DNA from: Rhizophagus clarus
Taxonomy: Eukaryota > Glomeromycota > Glomeromycetes > Glomerales > Glomeraceae
Direction of reading: 5' to 3'
DNA length: 64,000 bases
Assembly: GCA_015698045.1 (NCBI GenBank)
Contig: BLAL01000244.1
Coordinates: 62,001-126,000 of the forward strand
Every line of letters begins with the position of its first letter. Position 1 is the first letter of the stretch. Below the pieces are notes generated by a model. The model searched no databases, was not told the origin of the DNA, and was given only the letters and a program-made list of their open reading frames with translations. Made by a program: the position numbers and the translations under genes. Below, in pieces: positions 44,689-54,923 of this stretch.

Positions 44689-45636
44689 TTATTTTTTACC
44701 GTTGTATGCCTTTTTACCAATATCAAATGGGACATAACTATTTAGAATACAAACAAACAGACAAAAATGTTAATAAATATAAAAAGATCAAAATTTTTCT
44801 TTGTAAACTTTTTAATAAAAACTTACTTGTATTTCCTCATATGCTTTATCTGTCGTTTCATCGTAATAGCAAAAAGAATACAAAAATATACAAGAAGAAT
44901 CGGCCAAAAAACTGGTATGTCAAAGAATGAGAAAAAAGTGCAAAATAAAGATATAATAATAGCTTTTGTTGAGGAATACCTATAAAAGTTCAATGAAAAG
45001 TAATTAAGACACCTGAATATTTTCTAACTTAATATTTCACATCATAAAATAATAATATATACCAAAATTTGAATTCGGGTAATCTTCGAATGAATGGCTT
45101 AAATTCTTCATCAGCCTGAGTAGGAAGCGAGGGTCCCTCTTCTCCCTCGTTTTCTGTAATATCCATTTCTAATGACGGATCAAATTTAGGTTGTAGAAAA
45201 GCGAGGAAAAGGTTAAGAAGATAAATCCCTAACGCCTAATAAATCGAAGTACATGATTTAATAATATAATTCGGTTTTCTAATTTACATTTTATCGAAAG
45301 ATCACTCTTATGAGCAACACAAAGGAAAGTATAAAACTCACATAAGTAACTATGTAAAACCCTTGTAAAATGAAAATGCGTAGCATGAATATTATCAATA
45401 TGATAACAGTGGCAATCCATCTATACGCATAATGTGGAGTTACTTCATCTAGAAATTTTTGATATCGCTATTTCCGGAAAAAAAAAGTTAAAATACGTAT
45501 TAATGAATTTGTTTTTAAAAAGAGAACTCATAGTAACACATACTTTTTCAAAAGCTGCTTTATGTGCCCAAACATTAGATCCACTTGATTCTGCTGAATC
45601 AAGAGAAACGCTCGACGTTGACATCATTGAAGCCAT
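44689..45636 (-). CDS. RER1: Golgi-to-ER retrieval receptor RER1
   Basis: Five exons: 45544-45636, 45342-45467, 45063-45235, 44827-44979 and 44689-44737, giving 197 residues, normal for the family. RER1 is a four-pass cis-Golgi protein that returns ER membrane proteins through COPI vesicles. Recognisable parts are [60 protein letters not shown] and FKFWYSSTKAI, followed by the last two membrane spans and a Lys/Tyr-rich cytosolic end (HMRKYKNYVPF). ATG 45636 is the first Met in frame. Confidence 0.93.
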
Positions 45637-47310
45637 ATTTTTCAACACAGTGAAATAATTTAATCAATTACTATTATATCAGCTCGTATCACGTAGATGT
45701 CAAGTGATTTTTTATGTTTTCGGTCAAATAAATTTGCGCTCGTCTGCGTGGTTGTGTGATCAAGCAGGTAACACATGTTTAACAGATTCATATGCTTGCG
45801 TGGTCTGCCATGTTTTTATTCACTTTCACTTATTAGTAAATGAACTTTTAACGTAAGCATAAATATTTATCTATAAAGTAAAATCTATTTATAAATAAAT
45901 CCGCAGCGATGTCATCTGTGCGGAGGATTATTTTTGGGGAAGTAAATAAATTTTATGGGGACTTTTCAATTGGATAAGGAAGTGTGACTAGTGCTTTTAC
46001 AGAATTTTGTTTAGTACATAATCGAAAATCGAGTGTTAACTTTTTATATTTAATAAAAAGGCGGGGGAAACATGATTTTTTTTTCTAGAATAGGGTCAAA
46101 CATTATTAAGTATATTAGTTTTAAGTAATTTATTGAACAGGAATTGTAAATTTATGATAAATTCTCTAATTCTTGTAACCTAGCTTTAATTTCTGTAATT
46201 GAGCTATAAGTTTGCTAATTCTGTCTCTTTGTTAAGAAAGGAGAGCATTTTTTCTATGATATTCAATCCACTCTCTCTTTTCTCTCCAGAAAGCTTAATT
46301 GGTTCCTTTGTAAAGATTTATTATACCTTCTCTTAGTTTCCATCTCTTTTCACAACAATTCAAAATTTTTGCGAAACTAAATTTTAAAGGAAAAAAAAAA
46401 GTTTTTTTATGTTTATGTTTTCTTTTATAATTTCCAAATGGGGTGCTTTAATGATGACATTTTATTTATAAAATATTAAATAATTGTAGTTTCTTTTTAG
46501 AAAGATATATATTTTTGGCAATGCTTTGCTTATTGATAGGTATTTGCATAAATTTACAATTAAATCAATATATAAATCAAGCTTAATTCCGATGTCAATC
46601 CAATTTTATTTCCCGATGTCCAATAACTAATCCGTAATGAATTATGGCTTAGAGATTTTTTTTTTTAAAAAAAAAAATACACAAAATAAACCGTGTTTGG
46701 AAAATGTCCGAATAAGAGATACACGACTAAATCATTTTCTTACTGGTTTTCAATCTTTTTTCTTCTTTTTATGGAAGTCTGTGAAACAATCAAGTTGCAT
46801 TGTGTCGCGAAGATTAACTAGTTTGACGGTTTCCAAAAATGAATCTTATTTTGATTGTGTAATGCAATTCACTGAAAAAAACTACGAATTTTTAATTTAA
46901 ATATAGAATTCTCCTGACTCATCATAATTAAAGGTTAAAAACTTAACATCATTCACATATACCAGTTAAAGAATTTAAGTTTTTAATCTATATAAATTAA
47001 AGATTAAAAATTTATAGCCGGAAAAATTTTCCGATTTCAAATATTCCGGAAGATTTGCTAGACACCGGAAATCTATCTATACGCCAAAAAGTACTTACTT
47101 TGCGCCCTGATGGCCACATACATATTTTAATTTTCTTTCACTACATATTTCGGACACTAGCTTTTTTTTTTTTCGTGAGACTATAAGAGCTTAAGTAACA
47201 TTCATGGTACACACAAAATTCTGAACTTACTACTCATCGCTTGTTATTGACAAATTTTGTTACATTAAAAATAAAGGATCTCCTTCAGTCATCTCAGTTT
47301 ATTTATCAAA
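45637..47310. other. long spacer; one possible coding remnant
   Basis: The minus strand at about 46150-46320 reads KEPIKLSGEKRESGLNIIEK and then MLSFLNKETELANL before a stop, continuing in another phase as TEIKARLQELEN. It looks like the broken end of a coiled-coil protein. The rest (46330-47310) shows no gene. The stretch before 47311 has TTTATCAAA and other AT-rich promoter sequence for the next gene. Confidence 0.35.
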
Positions 47311-48441
47311 ATGAAAGCGGTTTCTTCAATTAAACAACGTTGCAAACAACGTTATAGACTTCGTCAATTCCAAGGAACACCTTCTCGTTCACAGCATAGT
47401 AATAATAATAGTAGGAATAATACGCGGGACTTGTCTATGTCGACTGATGTCATTTTATCACCAATAGATTCTTCAGTGTCACAATTAACTCCTTTATCAC
47501 AGAAAGAAAAAGTGACATTATTATCTCTTCCGGCTGAGTTGATTACTAGGATTTCATACAACCTTACTTTATCAGAATATTCATGTTTTTCACGAACATG
47601 TAAATACCTTGGCAATCATTTTCAAAAAGAACTTATCTTATTTCTTAGATATGTCTATGGGCTTTCTGTTAAGTCTGGCTCCTTAGTTTTATATGCATAT
47701 GGAGCTCATTTACAATATCGTGCTCCAAAATTACTTGATCGCATTTTAGATGAGTTTTTCGTTGATGCCAATGATACTTCAAGCTCTGGACCTGCTAACA
47801 ATAAAGTTTCGCCGACTTCGCGTCAGACAAACTCACGATGGCCTACATATTGGTCAGTTTTGTATTCACTTGACAAAGCACCTAATATAGATCCACCCGT
47901 TATTAATACTAATACTTCAGGAATAAGTTCTTGTTGTAATGAATGTTATTTTCAACCACATCAGAACATGCCATGTTATAAGTGTGCTTCAACTCAATAT
48001 CAGGGTTCGGAAATAATGACGAATCCAAATCCGAAATTGCAATTCCTTCAAAAATATGCGGCAAGAATGAATGCAAAATTTGCGGGTCGTTCTGGAAGAT
48101 CTGTACCGGGTGAAAGATCTCATAATAATGGACGTCGAAATGAATGGCTCATCACTGACGTGAGACTTAAAAAAACATACAATATGTTGATAATGCAAAA
48201 CATTCGTTATGGAGATGTTACCCTTTTAAGATTTTATCTTGACAAATATGGTGCACCCATCAACGCACAAGTAACATTTTCACAAGAGGTTTACTATTTT
48301 TTTTTTTTTCTTTATTTTGCGTCTTCAACACATCGTTAACAATTCACATTATCATATTAGGAACAAGTATACCTTGGAGCGGACAGCGAATTGATGAAAT
48401 TATTAGACGAATACCGCATACGCGTTGTTCTAACCCCTTGA
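47311..48441 (+). CDS. F-box-like protein with ankyrin-like C-terminus
   Basis: Two exons, 47311-48288 and 48361-48441, give 352 residues. The N-terminus is basic and Ser/Asn-rich. An F-box-like motif lies at about residues 68-110 (TLLSLPAELITRISYNLTLS ... CFSRTCKYLG). A Cys cluster follows at ~208-226 (SSCCNECYFQPHQNMPCYKC), a possible zinc site. The end (IRYGDVTLLRFYLDKYGAPI ... GADSELMKLLDEYRIRVVL) resembles ankyrin repeat helices. The F-box suggests an SCF substrate receptor. The intron end (TATTAG) restores an in-frame C-terminus, whereas reading through gives a Phe-rich tail. Confidence 0.65.
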
Positions 48442-49320
48442 TTTTAATAATGCACCGAATATTTATTATCATCATCATCATTATTTACTTTTTATTGTTT
48501 ATTTGCATTATCTTTATTTTATTTTAAAAGTTTGAACTTTTATTCGCAATTTATAAGTTTGAACTTTTATTCGCAATTTATTTTTATTTGATTTGATTCG
48601 CTTTACTTATCTCAGCATTAAGTATTTACACATAGATTTCCTCTCTTGATATCTATTTACTTTATATTTACAACATAGAACTTTATAACCTATTCAAGGT
48701 TCTTTCTCTTTTGATAAATTGTACAAACCCCAAAAAAATTAATTCAAAGAGATATTTTTTCTCTGCTTATAATATGAAGAAATTTATTTTAATATTAAAT
48801 AGTTATTAGGCTGATTAAATATAAAATCCATAGTATTATATAATATTCAAAAATTATTTATTATTATTAATGAATGTATATAGGATTATATTGGTTCGTT
48901 TTAACAATTTAACAATTTCCTTAATAAATATATTTTAATATCATATTTTATCTTCGGGATCACACAATTAATAAAGAAAAAATTATTTGATTATACGGTA
49001 TATCTTCCTTTGCGAATTTGTGCGTAAATTTCGTAGCCATCTCGGTCTTCGAATGCAATATGGGATACCGTCTTTCTGTCAGGAAAATCAAGGTAGCAAA
49101 TAAAATAATGATGTGCGAGGCAATAATTACACGTAAATAGGTTTATTTCCGGTCTGTTTAAAGTATTTAGTGGATTGCTGCGTTGCTGCGTTGCTGCGTG
49201 ATAAATCTTTTACCCAATCAAATTGATAATTACAAATCAATTTTGGGCGGGCGTTATAACGATACCATATCTGATATTTGTGATGAATGGACACCAAAAT
49301 TTTGTATTATTCCGATAATT
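48442..49320. other. spacer before eIF1A
   Basis: Includes a 30-base direct repeat (TAAGTTTGAACTTTTATTCGCAATTTA, twice near 48525-48582) and GCTGCGTTGCTGCGTTGCTGCG at 49178-49199. A CCAATCAAA box near 49214 is shared with the duplicated copy near 51768. No gene. Confidence 0.5.
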
Positions 49321-49330
49321 ACTATATAAA
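49321..49330 (+). promoter_or_regulatory. TATA box of eIF1A
   Basis: ACTATATAAA lies 112-121 bases before the ATG. The same site in the duplicated copy is interrupted by a MITE whose target duplication is this TATA sequence. Confidence 0.6.
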
Positions 49331-49441
49331 GTTTCAAAAATACTACAAAAGCTAAAAAAAAAAACTTTCTTCATTAAAGATACTATCTTTTTTACTTTAT
49401 TACCCGCAAGTAATCGCGAAAAGAATACATTTTTCGTCAAC

Positions 49442-50225
49442 ATGCCTAAAAATAAAGGAAAAGTAAGTGAATTATTTTGGTAATTATATCTATTAAGTTT
49501 ATTTAACAAATTTGATCGCTTCTTAGGGAGGAAAAAATAGACGAAGAGGTAAGAATGAAAACGAATCTGAAAAAAGAGAGTTGATCTTTAAAGAGGATGG
49601 ACAAGGTAAAATCAAATACGAATATTTTTATTAGAAGAAATTAATTATTTTTCTAATTTAAATACCTTTCAATTTTCCTAATCTCAATAATAGAATATGC
49701 ACAAGTGGTAAAAATGTTAGGTAATGGTCGTTTAGAAGCTCAATGCTTTGATGGCGAGAAACGCTTAGCACATATCCGTGGAAAACTACGGAAAAAGGTA
49801 AAAAAAGTTTACCGATATGATATTCGTTTTATCTAATATCTTTTTACTAATACTTCTATCTCAAGGTATGGATCAATCAGGGAGATATCATTTTGATTTC
49901 TCTTCGTGATTATCAAGACGCCAAAGCCGATGTTATTCTAAAATATACAACTGAAGAAGCCAGAAATTTAAAAACATATGGTGAATTACCGGAAAATGGT
50001 ATAGTTGTCATCCTCTCTAAATCTTTAAGTTTCTTATTTCCATAATTATTTTACCAACTCTTTTATTTTATTAGCTAAAATTAATGAAACCGACACTTTT
50101 GGTCAGGAAGATGGTGACGTCGATTTTGATATTGATGAGGTATTTCTTTTTTTTTATTATTATTAAAAATTTATGCTTTTTCATTGGTTTACTAATTTTT
50201 TTTTGAATCTCGTTTTTAGATCTAA
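49442..50225 (+). CDS. TIF11: translation initiation factor eIF1A
   Basis: Six exons: 49442-49462, 49527-49605, 49694-49797, 49866-49998, 50075-50139 and 50220-50225, giving 135 residues. eIF1A binds the 40S A site and guides scanning and start-codon choice. The basic N-terminal tail ([20 protein letters not shown]), the OB fold ([40 protein letters not shown]) and the acidic C-terminal tail ([17 protein letters not shown]) are all as in the family. The last exon encodes only Ile plus the stop. The locus is the parent of a partial copy at 52163-52543. Confidence 0.93.
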
Positions 50226-50641
50226 AAGTTTATAATTCAAATTAGATAATTAAAAAAAAAATTTTTTTTATTGTATCAATAATAATACAAAGGAAATTTC
50301 TTTTATTATAATTAAATAAATAATTGGTATTATGGTAAAAGAAATTTGAGATATTTATTGATGTATGTAATATGTGCACCATGGTAAATAAAATAATTTA
50401 CTGACTTATTCTATTTCATTATCAAAATATATCCCATTTATATTACATTTAATCATAATTCCAAAATATATAAAATATATGTAATTCAGATTTAAATTAG
50501 TATTAGCCAAAAAAATACTTATTGTAATTTACTACTTTGTTTTATAACTGCAAATGTTAATTTATGTAATACTAGTGATATCCTTTATTACTAAATAATA
50601 TCGATATATTATAAATAATTGTAATATTTTCTTTTTACTTT

Positions 50642-51541
50642 TTAATCCTGTTTAATTATTAGTTTTAAATTCGCTAAATGATTTTCTAGTTGGCAGAGTT
50701 CAGTCTGTTTGTTTAAGAGGGTTTGCAATTCTTCTTGAGTTAGTTTTGTTTGAAGGACATTCTGGTAAGCAGTTAACTGACCTCTAACAATATCGCTATT
50801 ATCTCCTTGTTCTACTATTTGCTTTTGTGTTCCAAGAAATAAATCAATAATTGCGACAAAACTAACCTCTGTCTTATTTTTAGCATTAGTAATTAACTGT
50901 TCCAATTCTATCTTTTTGTTACGAACTTGCGGAATTAGCTCTTGATACTTGAGGCGAGCTACTTCAAGTTGGAGCTCTAAGAAGTTATAGGGTCGATTAG
51001 GAAAAAGGAGTTTAGAAAGTTCTCGAAACTGTTGATTTTCTTGACTCAGTTTTTCCAATTCCTGATCTTTTTCTTGACTCAGCTTTTCCAATTCCTGATA
51101 CTTTTCTTGGCTTAGTTTTTCTAATTCCTGATCTTTTTCCTTACTTAGCTTTCCTAATTCCTGATCTTTTTCTTGACTTAGCTTTTCCAACTCTTGATTT
51201 TTTTTTTGACAAACGTCCTGAACTACTTGGGCAATATAAGCATTACCAGGTCCTCCACCAATTAAGTCTCCGGTTCGAGGTAAACAAATCGTTTGTATAT
51301 TGGGCAATTCTGCCACAAAAGAAAAATTATTGATGTTAGTGTTGTAAAGACTCATCCAAGTAATTCGGTTCGAAGAAGCTAGCTTTAAACTTCTTAATTG
51401 AGAATTAATTCCAATATCCACTTTTGTTAAGTTTGGGTAGTCAGATAAATCTAAATCTCCCTCTAAATTCTTACTTACAGCAACAATTTCCTGAGCGTGC
51501 TTTGGAAAATTTTGTTTGATATATTCTTGAGCGTTTACCAT
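50642..51541 (-). CDS. LRR-like/coiled-coil protein, tandem copy 1 (expanded hendecads)
   Basis: A 299-residue protein from ATG 51541 (MVNAQEYIKQNFPKHAQEIV). Residues ~25-100 form a few irregular leucine-rich strands (NLEGDLDLSDYPNLTKVDIG, LRSLKLASSNRITWMSLYNT, LPNIQTICLP). Then comes a coiled coil with five to six 11-residue repeats of the type QELEKLSQEKD (~115-175). A conserved helical C-terminal domain (~180-299) includes NAKNKTEVSFVAIIDLFLGT. No signal peptide. The two paralogues to the right lack the repeat expansion. From memory, LRR plus coiled-coil proteins of this style are a large Rhizophagus family of unknown function. The gene is convergent with eIF1A. Confidence 0.7.
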   Translation of the reverse strand: MVNAQEYIKQNFPKHAQEIVAVSKNLEGDLDLSDYPNLTKVDIGINSQLRSLKLASSNRITWMSLYNTNINNFSFVAELPNIQTICLPRTGDLIGGGPGNAYIAQVVQDVCQKKNQELEKLSQEKDQELGKLSKEKDQELEKLSQEKYQELEKLSQEKDQELEKLSQENQQFRELSKLLFPNRPYNFLELQLEVARLKYQELIPQVRNKKIELEQLITNAKNKTEVSFVAIIDLFLGTQKQIVEQGDNSDIVRGQLTAYQNVLQTKLTQEELQTLLNKQTELCQLENHLANLKLIIKQD

Positions 51542-51865
51542 CTTAAATCAATGGTTTTTTTTTTTTTTTTTTACGTTAGATACTGAAATAACTTCATATA
51601 CCAAAAATAATTCAACTTCTTTCTTGTTGAAAATCCTAATCTATTATCTATTATCATCACCAAAATATTATGCAATGAGTTCCTGTTTTTTTTTAAAAGG
51701 ATACCATCTTTCAAACTCAAAGGTGGTAAAAATAAAAATATTTGGAGCACGTGATAAATATTTTATCCAATCAAATCAATTTTAGGCATGCGTTATAAAG
51801 TTAAATCAAATTAAGCAAAGTCATACCATTATTGATGATGAACGGACGATAATTGCTATACAAGG

Positions 51866-52061
51866 AGAACGTCTAAAGCCATGTTCGATCACGTGATCGT
51901 GTGCAATTAGTCACCCCCCTCATCACACCTCAGTTGTCCATTTTTGTTATGTATCTCAGGGACAGTTTTTTTGGAGTATGTGAAAATTAATTTGTCACAC
52001 CGTTATCTATCACATTGGTACTAGTAAAAATCACGTGATCGAACACGGCTTTAGACGCTCC
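51866..52061. mobile_element. 196-bp MITE in the TATA region of the eIF1A copy
   Basis: The ends GAACGTCTAAAGCCATG / TTCGATCACGTGAT and their inverse (ATCACGTGATCGAACACGGCTTTAGACG) are ~30-base inverted repeats. CTATACAAGG (51856-51865) and CTATATAAGG (52062-52071) flank the element as a 10-bp target duplication. The parent locus has the empty site CTATATAAAG at 49322-49331. Confidence 0.75.
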
Positions 52062-52162
52062 CTATATAAGGCTCCAAAGTACCCAAAATTTCTTCGCTAA
52101 AAGATACTAACTTTTTTTACTTATTTACTTGTAAGTAAATGCGAATAAACAGTTTTTGTCAC

Positions 52163-52543
52163 ATGCCTAAAAATAAAATCAGTGAATTATCTTGGAAATT
52201 ATATTAAGCTTATTTAACGAATTTGATCGCTTCTAGATATGGATCAATAAAGGAGACGATTATCAAGACGCCAAAGTTGGTTATTTTAAAACATACAGCT
52301 GAAGAATCAAGAAATTTAAAAACATATGACGAATTACCGGAAATCTTCTCTGAATCTTTGAGTTCTTATTTCTACAATTATTTTACCAACTCTTTTATTT
52401 TATTAGCAAAAATTAATGAAACCGACACTTTTGGTCCCGGGGATGGTGACGTTGATTTCGGTATTGGCGAGGTATTTCCTCTATTAAAAATTTATGCTTT
52501 TTCATTGGTACCAATTTTTTTTTGAATCTCTTTTTTAGATCTA
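52163..52543 (+). pseudogene. eIF1A pseudogene (segmental copy)
   Basis: The copy starts with the same MPKNK codons but has lost the first splice donor and exons 2 and 3. It continues from the exon 4 counterpart (WINKGD...), which lacks 21 bases. It then keeps recognisable LKTYDELPE and [18 protein letters not shown] segments with their introns, and the final ATCTAA. Retained introns show that it arose by DNA duplication, not from mRNA. It cannot encode a working factor. Confidence 0.85.
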
Positions 52544-52966
52544 AAAAGTTTTATAATTAAATCATAAATTTTATGTCGAATTCGATAAAAAAAAAATTTT
52601 GTTTTATTGTATCAATAATAATATAAAGAAAATTTCTTTTATTATAGTTAAATAAATAATTGGAGTTTCAATTATTATGGTAAAATTATATACAAAATGT
52701 ATTTTGGCTTTTTCCATTTTATTATCATAATATATAATTATTGTTTTACTAAATTAAATCTTATACTACATTTAATCATTGAAATTAGTTAAATTCTAAC
52801 TACCAAAATATTAATTTTTACAATTTTAATTAGTTTTAGCCAAGACACACACATATATATAAATACTTATTGTAATTTTACAACTACAAATAAGTTAATT
52901 AATGTAATATTAATGATATCCTTTTATTACTAAATAATATCGATATATATATTGTAATATTTCTTT

Positions 52967-53734
52967 TTAATCCTGTTTAATTATTAGTTTTAAATTCGCT
53001 AAATGATTTTCTAGTTGGCAAAGTTCAGTCTGTTTGTTCAAGAGTGTTTGCAATTCTTCTTGAGCTAGTTTTGTTTGAAGGACATTTTGGTAAGCAATTA
53101 ACTGGCCTTGGACAAAATCGCCATTATTTCCTTGTTCTACTATTTGCTTTTGTGTTCCAAGAAATAAATCAATAATTGTAGCAAAACTAACCTCTGCCTT
53201 ATTTTTAGCATTAGTGATTAACTGTTCTAATTCTATCTTTTTGCTACGAACTTGCGGAGCTAGTTCTTGATATTTGAGGCGAGCTACTTCAAATTGGAAC
53301 TCTAGGAAGTTATAAGGTCGATTGGGAAAAAGGTGTTGAGAAAGTTCTCGAAATTGATGATTTTCTTGACCTAGCTTTTCCAATTTCTGATTTTTTTCTC
53401 GATAAATACTTCGAATTACTTGAGCAATATAAGCATTTCCAGATACTTCACCAATTAAGTCTCCAGTTCGAGGTAAACAAATTGATTGTACATTGGGCAA
53501 TTCAGACAAAAAGGAAAAATTATTGATGCCAGTATTATAAATGCTCATATAATTAATTCGGTTCGAAGAATCTAGCTTTAAACTTCTTAATTGAGAATTA
53601 AGTCCAACATCCACATGAGTTAAGTTTGGATAATCAGATAGATCTAAATCTCCTTCTAAATTCTTATTTATAGCAACAATTTCCTGAACGTATTTGGGAA
53701 AATTTTGATTGATATATTCTTGAGCGTTTACCAT
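52967..53734 (-). CDS. LRR-like/coiled-coil protein, tandem copy 2
   Basis: A 255-residue protein from ATG 53734 (MVNAQEYINQNFPKYVQEIV). The frame is open 13 codons further upstream, but the paralogues all start at MVNAQ. It has the same LRR-like start (NLEGDLDLSDYPNLTHVDVG) and C-terminal domain as copy 1, with the central repeat reduced to one unit (KLEKLGQENHQFRELS). High identity to copy 1 over both ends and the matching position behind an eIF1A copy show origin by segmental duplication. Confidence 0.7.
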   Translation of the reverse strand: MVNAQEYINQNFPKYVQEIVAINKNLEGDLDLSDYPNLTHVDVGLNSQLRSLKLDSSNRINYMSIYNTGINNFSFLSELPNVQSICLPRTGDLIGEVSGNAYIAQVIRSIYREKNQKLEKLGQENHQFRELSQHLFPNRPYNFLEFQFEVARLKYQELAPQVRSKKIELEQLITNAKNKAEVSFATIIDLFLGTQKQIVEQGNNGDFVQGQLIAYQNVLQTKLAQEELQTLLNKQTELCQLENHLANLKLIIKQD

Positions 53735-54179
53735 TATATAATATTTTAGATGTTCGAGTTTGATATTAATCATATGCTAAAAAATAATTCAACTCCTCCC
53801 TGTTGAAAATGCCTTCCTAATTATTAATTTACTATTATTACTAAATATCGTGCAAAGCGTTTCTGTAGTAAAAAAAAATCTTTCATATTTGTATATCAAA
53901 TCACATGAACTGTGATCATGATAAGTTTTAGACTTTGTGTTATTGTGCATCATGTTTAAAACAAGATACTTATCCTGATATTATGCGCGTCAAAATATCA
54001 TACTTATCAGTTATGCAATTAATAACAGCATAAAAAATATCAGTACGTTAAAAACAACATGATACTATTTAGTTGTATAATTATGAATAAATTAATTTAT
54101 AAAATACTAATAATCTCTTTTAAATAAATATATACTGTATATAAATAATCGTAATTTTTCCTTTATAATCCTAGTATAA

Positions 54180-54923
54180 TTATGAGATTCTAAGCTGTAA
54201 ATTCGCTAAATGATTTTCTAGCTGGCAGAGTTCAGTCTGTTTGTTCAAGAGTGTTTGCAATTCTTCTTGAGTTAGTTTTGTTTGAAGGACATTTTGGTAA
54301 GCAATTAATTGGCCTTGGACAAAATCGCTATTATTTCCTTGTTCTACTATTTGCTTTTGTGTTCCAAGAAATAAATCAATAATTGTGGCAAAACTAACCT
54401 CCTTATTTTTAGCATTAGTGACTAACTGTTCTAATTCTATTTTTTTGTTACGAACTTGCGGAGCTAGTTCTTGATATTTGAGGCGAGCTATTTCAAGTTG
54501 AAACTCTAGGAGGTTATAAGGTCGATTAGGAAAAAGGAGTTGAGTAAATACTCGAAACTGTTGATTTTCTTGACTTAGTTTTTCCAGCTCCCGGTTTTTT
54601 TCCTGGCAAATTTCTCGAATTACTTGGGCAAAATAAGCATAATCATGTTCCCCGATTCGAGGTAAACTGATTGTTTGTATATTTGGCAATTCAGCCAAAA
54701 AAGAAAGATTATTGATACCAGTGTTGTAAAGACTCATCCAAGTAATTCGGGTTGAAGAAGCTAGCTTTAAACTTCTTAATTGAGAATTATTTCCAATATC
54801 CACATTAGTTAAGTTTGGATAATCAGATAAATCTAAATCTCCTTCTAAATTTTTATTTATAGCAACAATTTCCTGAACGTGTTTGGGAAAATTTTGATTG
54901 ATGTATTCTTGAGCGTTTACCAT
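54180..54923 (-). CDS. LRR-like/coiled-coil protein, tandem copy 3
   Basis: A 247-residue protein from ATG 54923. It has the same layout as copies 1 and 2 (NLEGDLDLSDYPNLTNVDIG, one short repeat RELEKLSQENQQF, then the conserved C-terminal domain). It ends LQLRIS instead of KLIIKQD, and the loop after LPRIGEH is shorter. No eIF1A remnant is seen beside it. All three copies are intact, which suggests selection for function. Confidence 0.7.
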   Translation of the reverse strand: MVNAQEYINQNFPKHVQEIVAINKNLEGDLDLSDYPNLTNVDIGNNSQLRSLKLASSTRITWMSLYNTGINNLSFLAELPNIQTISLPRIGEHDYAYFAQVIREICQEKNRELEKLSQENQQFRVFTQLLFPNRPYNLLEFQLEIARLKYQELAPQVRNKKIELEQLVTNAKNKEVSFATIIDLFLGTQKQIVEQGNNSDFVQGQLIAYQNVLQTKLTQEELQTLLNKQTELCQLENHLANLQLRIS

